A stretch of 64,000 bases of DNA from a bacterium (GTDB lineage: Bacteria; UBP6; UBA1177), in contig JAFYIZ010000032.1 in assembly GCA_017538365.1 (NCBI GenBank), positions 1 to 64,000 of the forward strand, in the 5' to 3' direction. Below are positions 41,711 through 49,618 of the stretch, in pieces. Positions within the stretch are counted from its first letter, which is position 1. Every line of letters begins with the position of its first letter. The notes under the pieces were generated by a model. That model made no database searches and was not told where the DNA came from. It saw only the letters and a program-made list of their open reading frames with translations. A program made the position numbers and the translations under genes.

Positions 41711-42328
41711 ATGAGATTTTATGACTGGCTTTTGAAAAAATACGGCTACAACGAGCCGATTTTTACTAGTGAAATAGAATTCGAGGATTATTCGCGTCCG
41801 TGGATATTCAAAGAATTGAACGAACTTTGCAGAAAGGGGCTGCTCGCCCGCTACGACAAAGGGGTCTGCTACATTCCTAAAACGACTTTTTTAGGTAAAA
41901 CGCTTCTTGATCCGAGAAAAGTCATTGCCAAAAAATATATTTCGTCAAACGGAGATGTTGTCGGATATTATTCAGGAAATACTTTGCTCAACCTTATGGA
42001 TCTCTCCACGCAGATGTCAAACAGCATTGAAATCTACACGAACAATGAAAAAACAAAAATAAGGGAGATCAAAATCGGTTCACAGAAAGTGATCCTGCGG
42101 CGTTCTAGGACAAAAATCACGAAGGAAAACTCAGCTGTCATGCAGCTTTTGGAATTGATGAATTTTACAACAGCTGAATTTTTCGACAAAGAGCGCAAAA
42201 ACATTGTCTGCCGCTTCATAAAAGAAAAAAACATCACACGCAAAATGATAACAGAATACGCGCCGTTTTTCCCGGACAAGGCGCTCCGTAACCTGATAAC
42301 GAGCGAGGTAATATACAGTGTTGCATAA
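41711..42328 (+). CDS. AbiEi-like antitoxin (type IV toxin-antitoxin)
   Basis: A 205-residue protein with an N-terminal winged-helix-like region (FTSEIEFEDYSRPWIFKELN, ELCRKGLLARYDKGVCYIPK) and a C-terminal domain of the AbiEi/DUF6088 type (GYYSGNTLLNLMDLSTQMSN, EIYTNNEKTKIREIKIGSQK, LRRSRTKIT). Such antitoxins repress their own promoter and block the toxin by an unlinked route. SD GTGGAGG. It overlaps the toxin by 11 nt. Recognition rests on size, layout and partner. Confidence 0.78.
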   Translation: MRFYDWLLKKYGYNEPIFTSEIEFEDYSRPWIFKELNELCRKGLLARYDKGVCYIPKTTFLGKTLLDPRKVIAKKYISSNGDVVGYYSGNTLLNLMDLSTQMSNSIEIYTNNEKTKIREIKIGSQKVILRRSRTKITKENSAVMQLLELMNFTTAEFFDKERKNIVCRFIKEKNITRKMITEYAPFFPDKALRNLITSEVIYSVA

Positions 42329-43220
42329 AAACCGTGAGATTTTTGAGGATATTCTGCTTAGAGTTTCATCGGAATACGGCATAGATGCCGCCATTATAGA
42401 AAAGGATTACTATGTCACCCTGCTGCTGAAAAACATTGCCGTACTTGTTCCCGATATCATTTTCAAAGGAGGAACATCTCTGTCGAAATGCTACCGGCTG
42501 ATAGAAAGATTTTCAGAGGACATCGACCTTTCCATATTTGAAGAGGTGAAACCGCCCGAGAGTAAGCGGCGTAAACTGAAAGAGGGGATTCTCAAAGCGA
42601 TAGAAACTTCTGAACTGACGCTTGAGAATAAGGATGATATACGCAGCCGCCGTGATTTTAACCGTTATCTCATCGCATATCCGTCTGTTTTCACTTCGTC
42701 TGCAGTCAAATCCAAACTGATAGTCGAGACCGCTGTTTTTACCGGGATATATCCGACAGAAGTCAAAGATGTCGGAAATTACATTTTTGATTTTCTCAGC
42801 AAAAATAACGCACTTGGTTTTGTCGATACTGACACAATAAGACCCTTTTCGATCAAAGTTCAGAAACCGGAAAGAACATTCATCGACAAGGTTTTTGCTT
42901 TGTGCGACTATCATCTTGCAGGCAGTCACGAGCAGCATTCACGTCACATATACGATATTTATAAACTTTACGAAATCGTTAAACTGGACAAATCCTTGAC
43001 TGAACTCATAAATAAGGTCAGAAATGAACGAAAATTGCTTCAAATGTGCCCTTCTGCGCAGGACGGTGTTGATATAAACGCGCTGCTTGAAGAAATAGTT
43101 GAAAAAGAACCATACAAAGCTGATTACAACAACACGACATATCGGCTCCTGTTCAAAAAAGTGCTGTATGAAGAGGCGATAAAAACTCTCGAAAAAATTT
43201 CGGGACTAAGGATCTTCTAA
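42318..43220 (+). CDS. AbiEii/AbiGii-family nucleotidyltransferase toxin
   Basis: A 300-residue nucleotidyltransferase-like toxin: IEKDYYVTLLLKNIAVLVPD, FKGGTSLSKCYRLIERFSED, IDLSIFEE (GS...DxD-type active site: GGTS and EDIDL) and KVQKPERTFIDKVFALCDYH. AbiEii toxins transfer nucleotides, in some relatives to tRNA 3' ends, causing growth arrest and phage abortion. Start GTG 42318 has GAGG 9 nt upstream and overlaps the antitoxin gene. Complete with no lesions. Confidence 0.85.
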   Translation: MLHKNREIFEDILLRVSSEYGIDAAIIEKDYYVTLLLKNIAVLVPDIIFKGGTSLSKCYRLIERFSEDIDLSIFEEVKPPESKRRKLKEGILKAIETSELTLENKDDIRSRRDFNRYLIAYPSVFTSSAVKSKLIVETAVFTGIYPTEVKDVGNYIFDFLSKNNALGFVDTDTIRPFSIKVQKPERTFIDKVFALCDYHLAGSHEQHSRHIYDIYKLYEIVKLDKSLTELINKVRNERKLLQMCPSAQDGVDINALLEEIVEKEPYKADYNNTTYRLLFKKVLYEEAIKTLEKISGLRIF

Positions 43221-43249
43221 TAAATTTCATAAGATAAAAACAGATTTTT

Positions 43250-43377
43250 GTGAAAAAACGCCTTAAAATTGTCTGGAAAATGTGATTTTTTGCTTAAAAA
43301 TGGCTTAAAAAATGTGAAGAATATGCTAAAAATGGCATGAATTTTGTGATTTAAAGTGAAAATGTGAATAATTACAA
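43250..43377. repeat. 32-bp tandem repeat, about four degenerate units
   Basis: In the 310-nt gap after the AbiE toxin, units of exactly 32 bp beginning GTGA start at 43250, 43282, 43314 and 43346. Shared features are the GTGA start, a central CTTAAAAATGGC-like core and an AT-rich end; unit four is the least similar. There are no spacers, so it is not CRISPR. It may be an iteron-like protein-binding array, an antitoxin-binding site or a decayed element. Confidence 0.6.
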
Positions 43378-43470
43378 TGTTTTAAAATAATGCGTGGGTA
43401 AGTGAACTGAAACGCTGGATTCTTGAGACGAAAATCAAATAAAAATTTCCCCGAACTGTAACCTGCTTAA

Positions 43471-43498
43471 TTGAAAAACATCAAATAATCGTTATATT
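43471..43498 (+). promoter_or_regulatory. Putative promoter of the epimerase gene
   Basis: TTGAAA (43471-43476), 16-bp spacer, TATATT (43493-43498), 33 nt before ATG 43531. Confidence 0.6.
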
Positions 43499-43530
43499 CC
43501 GTTGTTTGTTTTTTTTACTTGGAGGGGAAA

Positions 43531-44535
43531 ATGATAGTTATTACTGGCGCAAGCGGTCATGTAGGCAACAATCTGGTTCGCGAACTCAACAAACGCGGCA
43601 TAAAGCCGAGGATTCTGATTCACGAGGAAACTACGGTCAGAAAGGCGATCGAAGGTCTTGATTTTGAGGAAGTCAAAGGCGATACGAGAGATCTCGAATC
43701 GCTGAAAAAGGCTTTCGAAGGCGCCGATCTCGTCTACAACTGTGCGGCTGCAATTTCAATAAAATGCGGTGTTTACGACAAAATCAAAACGGTCAACGTC
43801 GACGGTGTCCAGAATGTAATCGACGCCTGCATCGCAGACAAAGTCAGAAGGCTCGTTCATGTAAGTTCGATCGAGGCTCTGGGTGATCCGGGTGAAGGCG
43901 TGGTTGCGACTGAAGAACTCGGTTTCAACCCCGACAGAGCGATGCTTGAATACGGTATCACGAAGGCTGAAGGTTCTCTTCTCGTTCAGAAAGCAGTCAA
44001 AGAAGGCAAAATAGACGCAGTAACGGTCTGCCCCGTCGGAATTCTCGGGCCGAACGATTTCCGTCCGTCGCAGATGGGAACGATGGAAATGAACTTCCGT
44101 AAAGGCAAACTTCCCGCTTATCCCGCTTACGGCGGATTCGACTGGGTCGATGTCAGGGACGTTGTCGAAGCGATAATCCTTGCAGGCGAAAAAGGAAAAA
44201 GCGGCGAATTTTATCTTCTCACCGGCGGACACGTCACAAATGACGAAATGATGGGAATCCTTGAAAAACTTTCAGGCAGAAAACGCCCGAAAGTCTCGCT
44301 TCCTTACTGGCTTATGTACACCATGGGATTTTTGGCTGAAAACTGCTTCTACCGCTTTTTCAAAAGCGTTGAACCCGTCATCACCCGCGGCAGTGCAAGG
44401 ATCCTCAAAAGCGATCTCCACGCATCATCCGAAAAGGCGCAGCGTGAGCTCGGAATGAAATTCAGAGGTGTCGAAGAGATCTTCCGTGACCACTACAACT
44501 GGATGGTGGAATACACTTCCGGCAAAAAATCTTAA
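43531..44535 (+). CDS. NAD(P)-dependent epimerase/dehydratase (extended SDR)
   Basis: A 334-residue extended SDR: IVITGASGHVGNNLVRELNK, RILIHEETTVRKAIEG, VYNCAAAISIKCGVYDKIKT, VHVSSIEALGDPGEG (Ser), LEYGITKAEGSLLVQKAVKE (Tyr-x3-Lys), AVTVCPVGILGPNDFRPS, FDWVDVRDVVEAIILAGEKG. Resembles dihydroflavonol-4-reductase/3-beta-HSD-like NAD(P) enzymes. The substrate is unknown. GGAGGGG precedes the ATG. Single-gene unit followed by a palindromic repeat. Confidence 0.88.
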   Translation: MIVITGASGHVGNNLVRELNKRGIKPRILIHEETTVRKAIEGLDFEEVKGDTRDLESLKKAFEGADLVYNCAAAISIKCGVYDKIKTVNVDGVQNVIDACIADKVRRLVHVSSIEALGDPGEGVVATEELGFNPDRAMLEYGITKAEGSLLVQKAVKEGKIDAVTVCPVGILGPNDFRPSQMGTMEMNFRKGKLPAYPAYGGFDWVDVRDVVEAIILAGEKGKSGEFYLLTGGHVTNDEMMGILEKLSGRKRPKVSLPYWLMYTMGFLAENCFYRFFKSVEPVITRGSARILKSDLHASSEKAQRELGMKFRGVEEIFRDHYNWMVEYTSGKKS

Positions 44536-44553
44536 TCATTTTTTGCCGCCTAT

Positions 44554-44611
44554 GCCGCCTGGTTCTTACCGGGATCACGTAATCTCGTGATCTCGGAATC
44601 CCGGAGGCGGC
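44554..44611. repeat. GCCGCC-bounded palindrome with 8-bp period, copy 1
   Basis: Outer arms GCCGCCT (44554-44560) and AGGCGGC (44605-44611), inner arms CCGGGAT (44569-44575) and ATCCCGG (44598-44604). Between them runs an 8-bp period: ACGTAATC, TCGTGATC, TCGGAATC. The same design occurs twice at 53234-53353. It follows the epimerase gene. Confidence 0.65.
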
Positions 44612-44656
44612 GACCGAAATATTGTGATCCCGTCAAGATTCGGCGCGCCTCATTTT

Positions 44657-44684
44657 TTGACTTTTCCCGCTTTTTCATTATAAT
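44657..44684 (+). promoter_or_regulatory. Promoter of the exported protein/purE operon
   Basis: TTGACT (44657-44662), 16-bp spacer, TATAAT (44679-44684), 25 nt before ATG 44710. Confidence 0.65.
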
Positions 44685-44709
44685 CCCGCGTCTTTTTTAG
44701 GAGTGCTTA

Positions 44710-45183
44710 ATGAGACGATTTTTTTCAGTTTTTCTAATTCTCTTTTTTCTTATCCCAATTTTTGCGGAAAGTGCTGAAACAACGCTTCTGACTTTGAAAT
44801 ATCAGGCAACTGCAATAGGCGAAATCTCGCTTGCATACAGGCTTGAAACTTTAACTATGAGCCTTGCTGCGGCAAAAGCTGTAGATAAGGATTATATCAC
44901 GGCGATTCTTGACGAAGTCGATGCAACACTGGAAAACGGAAAAACGATAATTTCAACAAAAAACACTTCACCCGATCAACTCACGAAAGAGATAATTTCG
45001 GCATTCGACCAGCTTCTGAAGTGTTCCGGAGAGATAAAAAAATATTCGTCGGCAGCACCTAAAACTTTGGTGGACGAAGTGTCAAAATGTCTGGAACTTT
45101 CGCATAAAAAGTTGGATCTTTTGAGTGAAATGTATAATAAAAAACAGAATAAAAACAATGCTAATCAGCAGAAACAGAGGTAA
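44710..45183 (+). CDS. Exported helical protein of unknown function
   Basis: A 157-residue protein with signal peptide RRFFSVFLILFFLIPIFAES and an all-helical mature part (LLTLKYQATAIGEISLAYRL, AAAKAVDKDYITAILDEVDA, KCLELSHKKLDLLSEMYNKK). Two Cys may form a disulfide. Not recognised. SD TTAGGAG before ATG. It opens an operon whose next gene (purE) starts 2 nt after its stop; the link to purine synthesis or tRNA modification is unclear. Confidence 0.7.
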   Translation: MRRFFSVFLILFFLIPIFAESAETTLLTLKYQATAIGEISLAYRLETLTMSLAAAKAVDKDYITAILDEVDATLENGKTIISTKNTSPDQLTKEIISAFDQLLKCSGEIKKYSSAAPKTLVDEVSKCLELSHKKLDLLSEMYNKKQNKNNANQQKQR

Positions 45184-45185
45184 AA

Positions 45186-45674
45186 ATGAACAAAGTTATG
45201 ATCATCATGGGCAGCGATTCAGATTGGAAAGTAATGCAGAAAGCGGTTGCTGTTCTAAAGGAATTCGGCGTTGATTTTGAAGTTCACGTAAGTTCGGCGC
45301 ACAGAACACCCGAAAAAACGGTCGCTTTGGTCGAAAATTTCGACGGTTCGTGCTTTATTGCCGGCGCCGGTGCTGCGGCTCACCTTGCAGGAGTCGTTGC
45401 GGCTCATACAACAAAACCTGTAATTGCTGTTCCGCTTGATTCGGGTGCGCTTCACGGTCTTGACGCGCTTTATGCGACAGTCCAGATGCCTTCAGGTGTT
45501 CCGGTTGCGACTATGGCGATCGACGGCGCGAAAAATGCAGGTCTTTTTGCTGTTCAGATTCTTGCTTTGAACAATGCTGGACTTGCTGAAAAACTTGCCG
45601 CATACAAGAGCAAAATGAAAGATGAAGTTGAAGTAAAAGATAATAAAATTCAAGACTTGGCGTGTGAGGTGTAG
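45186..45674 (+). CDS. purE: N5-CAIR mutase, class I PurE
   Basis: Interconverts N5-CAIR and CAIR in purine synthesis. The 162-residue protein has VMIIMGSDSDWKVMQKAVAV, VHVSSAHRTPEKT (catalytic His), IAGAGAAAHLAGVVAAHTTK, PLDSGALHGLDALYATVQMP and SGVPVATMAIDGAKNAGLFA. The SSAHRTP and AAHLAGVVA elements place it with class I. No PurK is nearby. Confidence 0.93.
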   Translation: MNKVMIIMGSDSDWKVMQKAVAVLKEFGVDFEVHVSSAHRTPEKTVALVENFDGSCFIAGAGAAAHLAGVVAAHTTKPVIAVPLDSGALHGLDALYATVQMPSGVPVATMAIDGAKNAGLFAVQILALNNAGLAEKLAAYKSKMKDEVEVKDNKIQDLACEV

Positions 45675-45675
45675 T

Positions 45676-46308
45676 ATGGAGATTCTTTCAATCGAAGAAG
45701 CTGCGTGGAAAGTCAGAAACGGTCAGGTTATCGCATATCCGACTGAAACGGTCTACGGTCTGGGCTCGATAATTTTTGAAGAAGAACCTGTCATGAGAAT
45801 CAAGCAGATCAAAGGAATTGCGGCTAACAAACCGCTTTCCGTTCTCATTTCGAACAACAAAAAAGAGGAGATGCTTTCGGAACTTATCGAAGGTTTTCTC
45901 CCAGTTGCTCAGAGACTTGCGAAATTTTTCTGGCCGGGCCCGCTTACCATTATCCACGAATGCAGACCCGATCTTCCCGATTTTATAACAGGTGGAACAG
46001 GTTATGTCGGAATACGCTGCTCACCATACTCTTTTGTCAATAGTTTCATAGACTTAGTCGGTCATCCGATTGTCAGCACGAGTGCGAATATTACCGGTCA
46101 GGCTCCGGCTACGAACTATACCGACGTTTTTTCGTACTTTGACGGTTCTATCGACGGTGTTCTCATCTGCGACGACTCGATTTCGCTTGAGCATCACGCA
46201 AGTCCGACGAACATTCCTTCGACGATTGTCAGAGTCGAACACCACAATTTTGAAATACTCCGTGAAGGGGCGATCAAAAAAGAAGATATTTTCAGAAAAA
46301 TCCTTTAA
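45676..46308 (+). CDS. Threonylcarbamoyl-AMP synthase (TsaC/Sua5 family)
   Basis: First step of t6A37 tRNA modification: threonine, bicarbonate and ATP to threonylcarbamoyl-AMP. The 210-residue YrdC-domain protein has GQVIAYPTETVYGLGSI, IKGIAANKPLSVLISN, FFWPGPLTIIHECRP, YVGIRCSPYSFVNSFIDLVG, HPIVSTSANITGQAPATNYT. There is no Sua5 C-terminal domain, so it is TsaC-sized. ATG 45676 follows GAGG and sits 1 nt after the purE stop. Confidence 0.9.
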   Translation: MEILSIEEAAWKVRNGQVIAYPTETVYGLGSIIFEEEPVMRIKQIKGIAANKPLSVLISNNKKEEMLSELIEGFLPVAQRLAKFFWPGPLTIIHECRPDLPDFITGGTGYVGIRCSPYSFVNSFIDLVGHPIVSTSANITGQAPATNYTDVFSYFDGSIDGVLICDDSISLEHHASPTNIPSTIVRVEHHNFEILREGAIKKEDIFRKIL

Positions 46309-46310
46309 TT

Positions 46311-47075
46311 ATGGTTCTGCCTGATCTTACTTTAAATAAAATCTATAATGAAAACACTGAGTTGTATCAAAGCAGAAACGGGTATCGCTTCAATTCCGAT
46401 TCAATGATTCTGTCTTGGTTCGTGAATAGAACCTGTTCTGGTTTTAACTCTGAAAACTCAGCACTTGAGATAGGGGCAGGGAGCGGAATAGTTTCTATCG
46501 TTCTCAAAAGACGCGGCTTTCTGCCGAAAATCGACTGCGTTGAAATTCAAAAATCTCTTTGCGAAATTCTCGAAAAAAATATCGAAAAAAACTCTCTTTC
46601 AAATGAAATTGCAGCGTTTTGTGCCGATTTTGCCGATTTTGCCAATACTAAAAGGAAAAAATACGATCTCGTTTTCGTAAATCCGCCGTATTTTGCCAAA
46701 GAAAGCGGTCACTTGAGCTCTGATTCCGAAAAAACGCTTGCCAAACACGAAGTTGCGGGAAGCCTTGCCGATTTTTTCGAAATTTCGAAAAACATTCTGC
46801 GTAAAGGTGGAAAATTTATTGTGATTTTCCCCGCTTCGAGAGTGCAGTTCGCTCTTTTTTCGGCTGCAAAATCGGGTTACACTTTGAAAAACATCGCCTT
46901 TTTCCGTGAAAACGCCTCGACAAAACCGGCAACTTTCGCCGCATCATTTGTTTTAGGCAGTGAAACCGCACTTTTTTCCCTTTCCGACGCCGAAATTTTC
47001 GAACTCCGTGATTCTGATGGGGAATATTCTGAGATCGGAATGGAAATAATGTATGAAAATAAACCGTCATTCTGA
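46311..47075 (+). CDS. TrmN6-like tRNA adenine methyltransferase
   Basis: SAM-dependent methyltransferase of 254 residues: YRFNSDSMILSWFV, ALEIGAGSGIVSIVLKRRG (SAM loop), VEIQKSLCEILEKNIEKNSL, YDLVFVNPPYFAKESG (NPPY catalytic motif), GGKFIVIFPASRVQFAL. The layout matches TrmN6/YfiC, which methylates A37 of tRNA-Val. It follows the TsaC-like gene, so two tRNA-37 modification enzymes are linked. Its last codon and stop lie inside a GTCATTCTGAG repeat. Confidence 0.87.
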   Translation: MVLPDLTLNKIYNENTELYQSRNGYRFNSDSMILSWFVNRTCSGFNSENSALEIGAGSGIVSIVLKRRGFLPKIDCVEIQKSLCEILEKNIEKNSLSNEIAAFCADFADFANTKRKKYDLVFVNPPYFAKESGHLSSDSEKTLAKHEVAGSLADFFEISKNILRKGGKFIVIFPASRVQFALFSAAKSGYTLKNIAFFRENASTKPATFAASFVLGSETALFSLSDAEIFELRDSDGEYSEIGMEIMYENKPSF

Positions 47076-47140
47076 GTATTTCACGTCATTCTGAGTGAAA
47101 CGAAGAATCTCAGAGATGTTTCGCATCCGCTCAACATGAC
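47066..47140. repeat. GTCATTCTGAG-type dispersed palindrome, copy 2
   Basis: GTCATTCTGAG occurs at 47066-47076 and again at 47085-47095, followed by AACGAAGAATCTCAGAGATG and a closing CTCAACATGAC (47130-47140) that pairs with the opening. The first copy supplies the stop codon of the methyltransferase gene. Confidence 0.65.
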
Positions 47141-47230
47141 GGAAAGTAGTAACAAAAATTGTTTTCACAGGTTGACTTTCACGAATATTGCACTAAAAAA
47201 ATAGCTGCAACTTAGAATTCGGAGGTTTTT

Positions 47231-47665
47231 ATGAGCGAAAATTACAAAGAAAAAGAAACGGCGGCTGCTCAGGAAGTTATCGACAACGGTGCAAAGTATT
47301 CAAAGCACTTCAGCGAAGATTCATTTTTCAGCAAGATAGTTGAATACGGCAAAACTGCCGGAACGAAAGTCGTTTTTGCGGCACTTCTTCTTTTCTATGC
47401 GATGAAAAGCGACAAAATGCCGATGACTGAAAAGGCTCTTGTTGTCGCCGCTCTCGGATACTTCATCCTTCCGATCGATCTCATTCCCGATTTTATTCCT
47501 GTTGTAGGATATGCCGACGACTTGACGGCGCTTTATGTCGCGCTTAAAAAGGTTACATCCTATATTGACAACGAAATAATAAATCAGGCGAAAGACAAAC
47601 TTTCCGGCTGGTTCGGCAGCGTTGATGAAAACGACATCCAGAGTGTCTTGAATATCCTGCTGTAA
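47231..47665 (+). CDS. YkvA-type DUF1232 membrane protein
   Basis: A 144-residue protein with the DUF1232 signature in the C-terminal half (MPMTEKALVVAALGYFILPI, DLIPDFIPVVGYADDLTALY). Function unknown; the central hydrophobic hairpin suggests membrane contact. SD TCGGAGG before ATG. A weak TTGACT at 47172 could be its -35. It ends 2 nt before holA. Confidence 0.85.
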   Translation: MSENYKEKETAAAQEVIDNGAKYSKHFSEDSFFSKIVEYGKTAGTKVVFAALLLFYAMKSDKMPMTEKALVVAALGYFILPIDLIPDFIPVVGYADDLTALYVALKKVTSYIDNEIINQAKDKLSGWFGSVDENDIQSVLNILL

Positions 47666-47667
47666 CC

Positions 47668-48690
47668 ATGAAAAACTATCCGCCATCGATAAAAGATTTC
47701 ATTGATTTCGGCTGCAGCGGCGGGATTTTCTTTGTCCACTGCCCGGAGCGCTATGTTTTGAAGACGATGAAAGCGGAGATTGCCGCTTTGTCAAACGGTG
47801 AAAACGGTGTCGAAGTGTGTTTCTTCGATGCCGGCGAAAACAAAAACGCAGTCACGGATGCCGTCGGTTATGCAAGCGAAATGACGATTTTTGCAACCTG
47901 CAGAATAGTTCTTCTCGATATTCCCGAAAAAATTACCGAAACGGATCAGAAAATCCTGGAAAAATATATAGATTCCTGTGAAACGGCGAACTTTCTGATA
48001 GTCTTTCTGAATGAAGTTGACAAAAGACTTAAGTTTTTCAAATCACTGCAGAAAATGACGAAAATCTATTTTCCGGTTCCGCTTCCTTCTCCGGTTGAAC
48101 TCAAAAATTTCATAAAGAGTGAATTTCAGCCGTTTTCGCCTGATGAAAACCTTGTTGCATTTTTCTTAAACGGCGCCAATCAGGATATGTTTTTCATCCA
48201 CAACGAGATCGAAAAATTAAAACTTTACGCCGAAGCGAAGCAGATAAAAGCGATGACTTACGACGCGGTGTCGGTTGTTCTCAACGATCTCAGCGAGCAG
48301 GTGATTTTCAAGATCATGGATTTTCTCGTTTCGGGAAAAAAGGCGGCGGCGATTTCGCTTTACCGCGAAACTCTGATTGTTGAGGCTGAACAGAAAGTCA
48401 ATCCGGTTATGATTTCAATGTTTTTCAAGCATTTCAAGGCGCTTATGCAGATAAAAATCATGGCTCACGAAGGGAGAACAGGCGAAATTTCATCTTATCT
48501 CGCCGCTTCGAAAGTCTTTTATCTGCGCGGAAACGCATCGGCGGTCGCTGCAAAATACAAAAATTCGACCATTCTTCAGGCGTTGAAACGCATTTCAAAA
48601 ATAGAATTCGGCATGAAAGGAGCCGCCGAAACCGGAACTAGTGAAACCAACATCGAAATCGAACGCTTCATGTCCGAATTTTTCCTTTAA
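47668..48690 (+). CDS. holA: DNA polymerase III delta subunit-like protein
   Basis: Clamp-loader subunit that opens the sliding clamp. The 340-residue protein shows the weakly conserved HolA pattern: CSGGIFFVHCPERYVLKTMK, ATCRIVLLDIPEKITETDQK, LIVFLNEVDKRLKFFKSLQK, QDMFFIHNEIEKLKLYAEAK, SEQVIFKIMDFLVSGKKAAA, MISMFFKHFKALMQIKIMAH, NASAVAAKYKNSTILQALKR. The 'IFKIMDFL..GKK' and final helical domain are typical. It has no SD of its own, but starts 2 nt after the DUF1232 gene. Confidence 0.82.
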   Translation: MKNYPPSIKDFIDFGCSGGIFFVHCPERYVLKTMKAEIAALSNGENGVEVCFFDAGENKNAVTDAVGYASEMTIFATCRIVLLDIPEKITETDQKILEKYIDSCETANFLIVFLNEVDKRLKFFKSLQKMTKIYFPVPLPSPVELKNFIKSEFQPFSPDENLVAFFLNGANQDMFFIHNEIEKLKLYAEAKQIKAMTYDAVSVVLNDLSEQVIFKIMDFLVSGKKAAAISLYRETLIVEAEQKVNPVMISMFFKHFKALMQIKIMAHEGRTGEISSYLAASKVFYLRGNASAVAAKYKNSTILQALKRISKIEFGMKGAAETGTSETNIEIERFMSEFFL

Positions 48691-48704
48691 TTCCTATTCA
48701 ATTT

Positions 48705-48732
48705 TTGACTTCAATCATCTTTGTGCTATATT
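48705..48732 (+). promoter_or_regulatory. Promoter of the glyQ-glyS-lysS operon
   Basis: TTGACT (48705-48710), 16-bp spacer, TATATT (48727-48732), 28 nt before the glyQ ATG. Confidence 0.7.
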
Positions 48733-48760
48733 CGCGCGCTAATTTTTTTGGGAGGCCGAA

Positions 48761-49618
48761 ATGAAGGGACTTACCTTTCAGGAAATGATCGTAAGACTTG
48801 AAAAATTCTGGATGGAACGCGGCTGCATACTGGTTCAGCCGTGGGATCTGGAAATGGGTGCCGGAACTTTCCACCCCGCGACGTTTTTCTACGCGCTCAA
48901 TCCGGCGAATATAAGCTCAGTTTACGTCCAGCCGTCGCGCAGACCGACAGACGGCAGATACGGCGAAAGCCCGAACAGGATGCAGAGGTTCTACCAGCTT
49001 CAGGTGCTCATAAAACCCAGTCCTCAGGATGCTCAGAGGCTTTATCTCGAGAGTCTCAAAGTTATCGGGATCGACCCTGCGGAACACGATATCCGTTTTG
49101 TTGAAGACGACTGGGAAAGCCCGACGCTCGGCGCATGGGGTCTCGGCTGGGAAGTCTGGCTCGACGGAATGGAGATCAGCCAGTTCACATACTTCCAGCA
49201 GGTTGGCGGCATCGATCTGAAGCCGGTTCCGGTCGAACTCACCTACGGCCTGGAGAGGATCTGCATGTATCTGCAGGGCGTTGAAAATGTCTATGATCTT
49301 CAGTGGAACGACAAGATCACATACGGAACGGTGCACAAGATGGATGAAGTCGAATTTTCGACTTTTAACTTCAAGGAAGCTCCGGTCGAGGATTTCTTCG
49401 CTTTTTTCGACAAATACGAGAAGATCTCGAAGGAACTCATCGAAAAGTCGCTTCCGCGCCCCGCTTACGAATTCTGCATAAAGGCAAGCCACGCGTTCAA
49501 CATTCTTGATGCGAGAAGCGCGATATCGGTAACCGAAAGGCAGAGATACATCATGCGCATCAGAGATCTTGCGTGCGCCGCGGCTACTAAATACGTCGAA
49601 AGTTTTAAGGAGGGATAA
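48761..49618 (+). CDS. glyQ: Glycyl-tRNA synthetase alpha subunit
   Basis: Catalytic subunit of the bacterial alpha2-beta2 GlyRS, 285 residues: [121 protein letters not shown] before ATG. The glyS ATG follows the stop directly. Confidence 0.97.
   Translation: MKGLTFQEMIVRLEKFWMERGCILVQPWDLEMGAGTFHPATFFYALNPANISSVYVQPSRRPTDGRYGESPNRMQRFYQLQVLIKPSPQDAQRLYLESLKVIGIDPAEHDIRFVEDDWESPTLGAWGLGWEVWLDGMEISQFTYFQQVGGIDLKPVPVELTYGLERICMYLQGVENVYDLQWNDKITYGTVHKMDEVEFSTFNFKEAPVEDFFAFFDKYEKISKELIEKSLPRPAYEFCIKASHAFNILDARSAISVTERQRYIMRIRDLACAAATKYVESFKEG

Noticed and set aside
43250-43377. CRISPR array
   Set aside because: Units are contiguous 32-bp repeats without spacers, and no cas genes are present in the window.
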